Program-made: the position numbers and the translations under genes
From: Aurelia coerulea
Taxonomy: Eukaryota > Cnidaria > Scyphozoa > Semaeostomeae > Ulmaridae
Reading direction: 5' to 3'
DNA length: 64,000 nucleotides
NCBI GenBank assembly: GCA_039566865.1
Contig: CM076949.1
Coordinates: 6,787,501-6,851,500, forward strand
The notes under the pieces: model-generated
What the model was told of the DNA's origin: nothing
Database searches by the model: none
Seen by the model: only the letters and a program-made list of their open reading frames with translations
Shown here: in pieces, positions 60,613-64,000 of the stretch
How the letters are laid out: every line of letters starts with the position of its first letter
Position numbering within the stretch: position 1 is the first letter of the stretch

Positions 60613-61856
60613 AACAAGGGCAGATTTCGCAATCCAATAGCAACATTTGCGTTTGATTGTCACCTCAATTCAAATCGATTAGCGACTGCAGACAAAGGAA
60701 ATTCTCTCAACCAGTAATTCAAAACAAACAGAGCCGCAAAAGTTTCCCTGAAACTAGCAGGGCAAACTCTCGCCTTGTCTGAGCGAAAGATCGTTGTTAA
60801 GAACAGTTACGTGCTTATAACGAAAGAAGAAGGGTAAATCTAAAGGTCTGTTTGGCGGATTTTGCTTATTTGATTCAGAAGCCGAGCTGAAGGCATTGTA
60901 ATTCTTGCGCATTTATAGCCTGCGTGCAGACTCAACTATCCTAAAGTGTAGAGTCTGCGCAACAAAGTCGACACGCTTGTCCAGTCTCATTTGGATGAAC
61001 GTGATTGATCAATCAATTCACAAAGAAAGTTTGGTGAGCAGCTCGGATTTTGATTGGACAAAAAATGCCGCTAGCGGCTCTGCGGTGCTGCAGCCTTTTT
61101 GCGCAATGTTGGATTGAAGAGCGCGTCAATATGCCACGATCACGCGGTAATCGTCCTTAATGGTCGACAAGTCTGCAAGCAAGTATTGCGCGAAAAAGCA
61201 ATCATTTTCGCCACTGCATCAAATATTTCTTCGTATATTCTTTGCTTCAAGCATATTTCGTTGAAGGATGGTCGCAAAGACTTTAATTTGCTCGATGGAA
61301 AAGGGAAATTTAGCGTGAACGCCGCTTTGCAACAATCAATTGGAGATCATCGACTGCTCGTCGTCCGGCCTAGACTGGTTTCGGGTATTATGGGACGTCG
61401 GGTATTTTGGAACATTATTCAGTAAATGCAGCTTAGGGGCCTGGGGATGAGAAAGGAACTTGTTAATTTCACTTGATGCAAGTCTTCATACCTCTTCTGT
61501 CATATTTCGGTCGATGTTAGGCTGCTGTAGCTTTAGGATAGTTGAGTCTGCACGCAGGCTAGCGCATTTAGGGCTTAAGTAAGACAGCTCCTGAATCAAA
61601 TAAACAAAATCCGCCAGACAGAACTTTAGATTTACCCTTCTTCTTTCGTTATAAGCACATAACTTCTCTTAAAAACCATCTTTCGCTTGCACAAGGCGAG
61701 AGTTTGCCCTCCTAGTTTCGGGGAAATTTTTGCGGCTTTGATTGTTTTGAATTACTGGTTGAGAGAATTTCCTTTGTCTGCAGTCGCTAATCGCTTTGAG
61801 TCGAGGTGTCAATCAAATGCAAATGTTGCTATTGTATTACAAAATCTGCCCTTGTT
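60613..61856. mobile_element. MULE-like MITE, AACAAGGGCAG family, copy 3, with nested insert
   Basis: AACAAGGGCAG...CTGCCCTTGTT with a perfect 9-bp duplication AACCTATGT (60604-60612, 61857-61865). The arms match the other copies. The element is interrupted by another element at 60916-61561. Confidence 0.85.
60916..61561. mobile_element. Second MULE-like element, TAGCCTGCGTGCAGACTC tips
   Basis: TAGCCTGCGTGCAGACTCAA is mirrored by TTGAGTCTGCACGCAGGCTA, and a perfect 9-bp duplication GCGCATTTA flanks it (60907-60915, 61562-61570). It is 646 bp with a 108-codon open frame of unknown nature (61099-61425), perhaps captured sequence. Confidence 0.85.
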
Positions 61857-62012
61857 AACCTATGTAGCATTGCAAAAGATGAGCGTGGACTACAAGATTA
61901 TGCACAGATGCAAAATCCGTAGCCAGGTTCCTGCAGTAATCCACCAGACACCTACAGAAACCTCATCATCGTTATGAATAAATTTTAAGCTATTTTTGGA
62001 CCGAATTGACCT

Positions 62013-62361
62013 CCAGGGGGGGGGGAGGCATTCAGCACATGCACACACGGGGAGGTAAGTCCGATATTGCTGGGTTAGGATATTGCCGAAAGTGATATTT
62101 TTGGATCAAAATAAAACTGTAATTATGTTCATCATATTTTTTGGAATCAAATATAGTTAAACTGATCTTTCTGGGTTCATTAGGGGCAATCGTGACCTCT
62201 ATTTGCATTGTTTCAGGACATTTTATATTCCAGTACAGGTTTCTAAATATGAAATGAGCTGATATTTTTGGGTTGCGACGAAGCTGAACTGATATTTTTG
62301 TGTTGCCTAAAAATTTCTTTGACTGACCCCCGTATGCCTATGTGCTGAATGTCCCCCTTGG
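62013..62361. mobile_element. MITE with CCAGGGGGG tips and direct TGATATTTTTGG motifs
   Basis: CCAGGGGG...GGCATTCAGCACAT is mirrored by ATGTGCTGAATGTCCCCCTTGG. Flanks GAATTGACCT and GAATGGACCA match at 8 of 10 bases. TGATATTTTTGGGTTG-like units recur on one strand. In MORN3 intron 4. Confidence 0.6.
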
Positions 62362-62994
62362 GAATGGACCAAAAAGAACTTGACATGTTTGAAAATTCGT
62401 TAATGGAGAATACTTGAGGTATTGGAATGAACCACAGTTGTTATATACCCAAAGGACTGGAGTATTTTTATGATTTTTGTTCTGTTTCTCTGAGCATTAG
62501 AAATATCGGTAAAATTTAATTTACGAAATATCCGTACCCTCGCAATACGAGAAGAGAGGCCTAAAAACCCTCGATCGATTTCATAAACAAAAACAATCTC
62601 TTCACTCAAAAAAATTTCATTCCCCTCGAGAATTAAGAATCAAATTCAATACAATTCAAATTCAATACAATACAATTCAAACAAAAGCAATAAAATACTA
62701 AATCGGATGCTTTTGTGAAAATCCATTTTAAGCCTCAAGAGGAATGAAAAGTATTTGCATGCTATGAGTGAGTGTGTTACTGATCCCTTTTTCGTTCATT
62801 TTGAGGAAAAGGAATTTTCATAAATCTAATTTTACCTGTATTTACAATGCTTAAAAAAATAGAAAAAGATGAAAAAATATTCTTCAGCTTTTCGGCTGTC
62901 AATTAAACTTTGATTCATTTCAATATCTCAAGTATTTTCCACATAACAGTTTTTCGAACGTGTGAAGAAGTTTATTTTGTCCGTCCGGTACATC
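62362..62994. other. Intron sequence, no repeat recognised
   Basis: AT-rich intron of MORN3; a short fragment resembling the arm of the 43661-44293 element lies near 62800-62960 (tttacctgtatttacaatgc). Confidence 0.4.
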
Positions 62995-63612
62995 TACCGG
63001 GTGAGTCAAAAAAAGAATCCCTGTTTGAAAGACTACAGATCCCTCGACATCAAGACAATGATGTTGGGAAATATGTCATTCTATTGTGAACATGTCCAAA
63101 TATATTCTAAATTTCACCCGCCTGAAATCGGCCACTCCGTTCTGAAGTTATATGAGATTTTCTCGAGGTAGCCACTTCAAGAAAGTTCCAAAAACTGCAT
63201 AAAGTTACGACCAAATTTCTCGTATGGCTATGCCTTAAAGCAATGACTCGTACATGCTTTGGCACCTTTTATCACTTTGGGACATGAAAATGTCATCCCT
63301 GGGGACAAAACAGCATTCCGGACGATTTCATTTTCCCAAGAGGCTAAAGCATGTTAGAATGTGTTGAACTCATTGAGATAAGGCAAAAATCTCGGGAAAT
63401 GTTGGTCATTCTTTTGAGCCTGTTTTGAAGATTTCTCGAAAAGGCTTTCTGGAGAAAATACCTCAATGGAATGGCCAATTTCAGTCAGCTAAATGTTGAG
63501 GTCCATTTGAACGCTTCTGCTGTTAAATGGTATGTTTCCCAATATTATCATCTTGATATTCAGGGAATGTTGATTTTTTAAACAGGGATTCTTTTTATTG
63601 ACTCACCCTGTA
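62995..63612. mobile_element. TA-flanked palindromic MITE, GGGTGAGTCA tips
   Basis: TACCGGGTGAGTCAAAAAAAG is mirrored by TTTTTATTGACTCACCCTGTA. It is 618 bp, with fragments at 16263, 22870 and 39659. It ends 41 bp before MORN3 exon 5, so it supplies sequence close to the acceptor. Confidence 0.75.
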
Positions 63613-63652
63613 GTGGTTTGATTTTGAAGATTTTATTTGTTCGTCTTTATAG

Positions 63653-63718
63653 TGCACTCTAGAAGACGCCAAAGAAGTGCTATCAGAAGCAAGGAAAACA
63701 GCTATGGAGGGAAACTAA
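63653..63718 (+). CDS. MORN3 exon 5
   Basis: Acceptor ttcgtctttatag, then CTLEDAKEVLSEARKTAMEGN and TAA at 63716-63718, residues 216-236. In vertebrates this tail, after PE, is likewise a short helix ending the protein, so this is the true C terminus. No canonical AATAAA was seen in the remaining 282 bp. Confidence 0.85.
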   Translation, partial: CTLEDAKEVLSEARKTAMEGN

Positions 63719-64000
63719 ATATATGGAACAGAGAAAAGTTGCTTTTCGTAAATATGGTACACAGTGCATTGGTGAGGAAGTTTTCTTGTCAACGATAGAC
63801 TTCATATCTCTGCAGAAATAGTGAGAATAGGACCCGCACCCTTGACATGTAAATATGTATTTTATGGTATCTCAATATTCTTATTTTGAATTGAAAAAGA
63901 TCTTTGGTTCTTTTTTAATTGTTCTCTGATGGCTGACACTAGAAATAATTAAATCCATGGCGTATGAGGGAGACCGGGAAAACTGTGACAGAGCCCCTGT

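Overview
The window is AT-rich animal nuclear DNA. It has spliced genes with GT-AG introns, large repeat-filled introns, LINE and Penelope-like retroelement debris, and many short terminal-inverted-repeat (TIR) elements. The MORN3 orthologue, the repeat types and intron sizes of several kilobases point to an invertebrate metazoan. A cnidarian or another early-branching marine animal is my best guess, but nothing seen here proves it. There is no bacterial or viral gene organisation, no CRISPR array and no rRNA.

Two plus-strand genes can be supported. The first is a large nuclear-type protein assembled from exons at 2205-2371 (second half of a PHD-type zinc finger), 24046-30318 (2091 codons of polar, disordered sequence), 35684-36895 (Gln-rich, start of a MYND finger) and 38987-39040 (end of the MYND finger and stop). 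All three visible junctions keep the reading frame. The 5' end is not identified and probably lies left of the window. Joining the PHD exon to the rest across a 21.7-kb intron is inference from strand, phase and domain logic. The second gene is a complete five-exon MORN3 orthologue (49288-63718, 236 aa), a MORN-repeat protein of the ciliary/flagellar set.

Layout: 1-2204, intergenic or intronic, with small palindromic repeats. 2372-24045, a 21.7-kb intron or gap. It holds a four-level nest: a LINE interrupted by a 4.6-kb element, that by a TA-flanked palindromic transposon, and that by an insert carrying a 111-bp/11-bp higher-order satellite and an exon-like fragment. It also holds a 2.7-kb MULE-like element with 0.4-kb TIRs and a perfect 9-bp target duplication, a tRNA-type SINE, and several MITEs. 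30319-35683, an intron with a 1.9-kb near-perfect palindrome and another nest. 39041-49287, the intergenic region, with MITEs and a shattered Penelope-like element. 49433-63652, MORN3 introns, including about 32 copies of an 86-bp minisatellite that grew out of a foldback element's arm.

The most unusual signal is a set of non-autonomous elements with G-rich tips, each filled with its own short motif iterated in one orientation at both ends (6447-11086, 11326-11755, 37011-37450, 45584-47292, 47625-47938, 59223-59535, 62013-62361). Ordinary TIR transposons mirror their subterminal motifs; these do not. Two of them have 6-bp and two have 11-bp target duplications. This architecture may be an undescribed transposon group.
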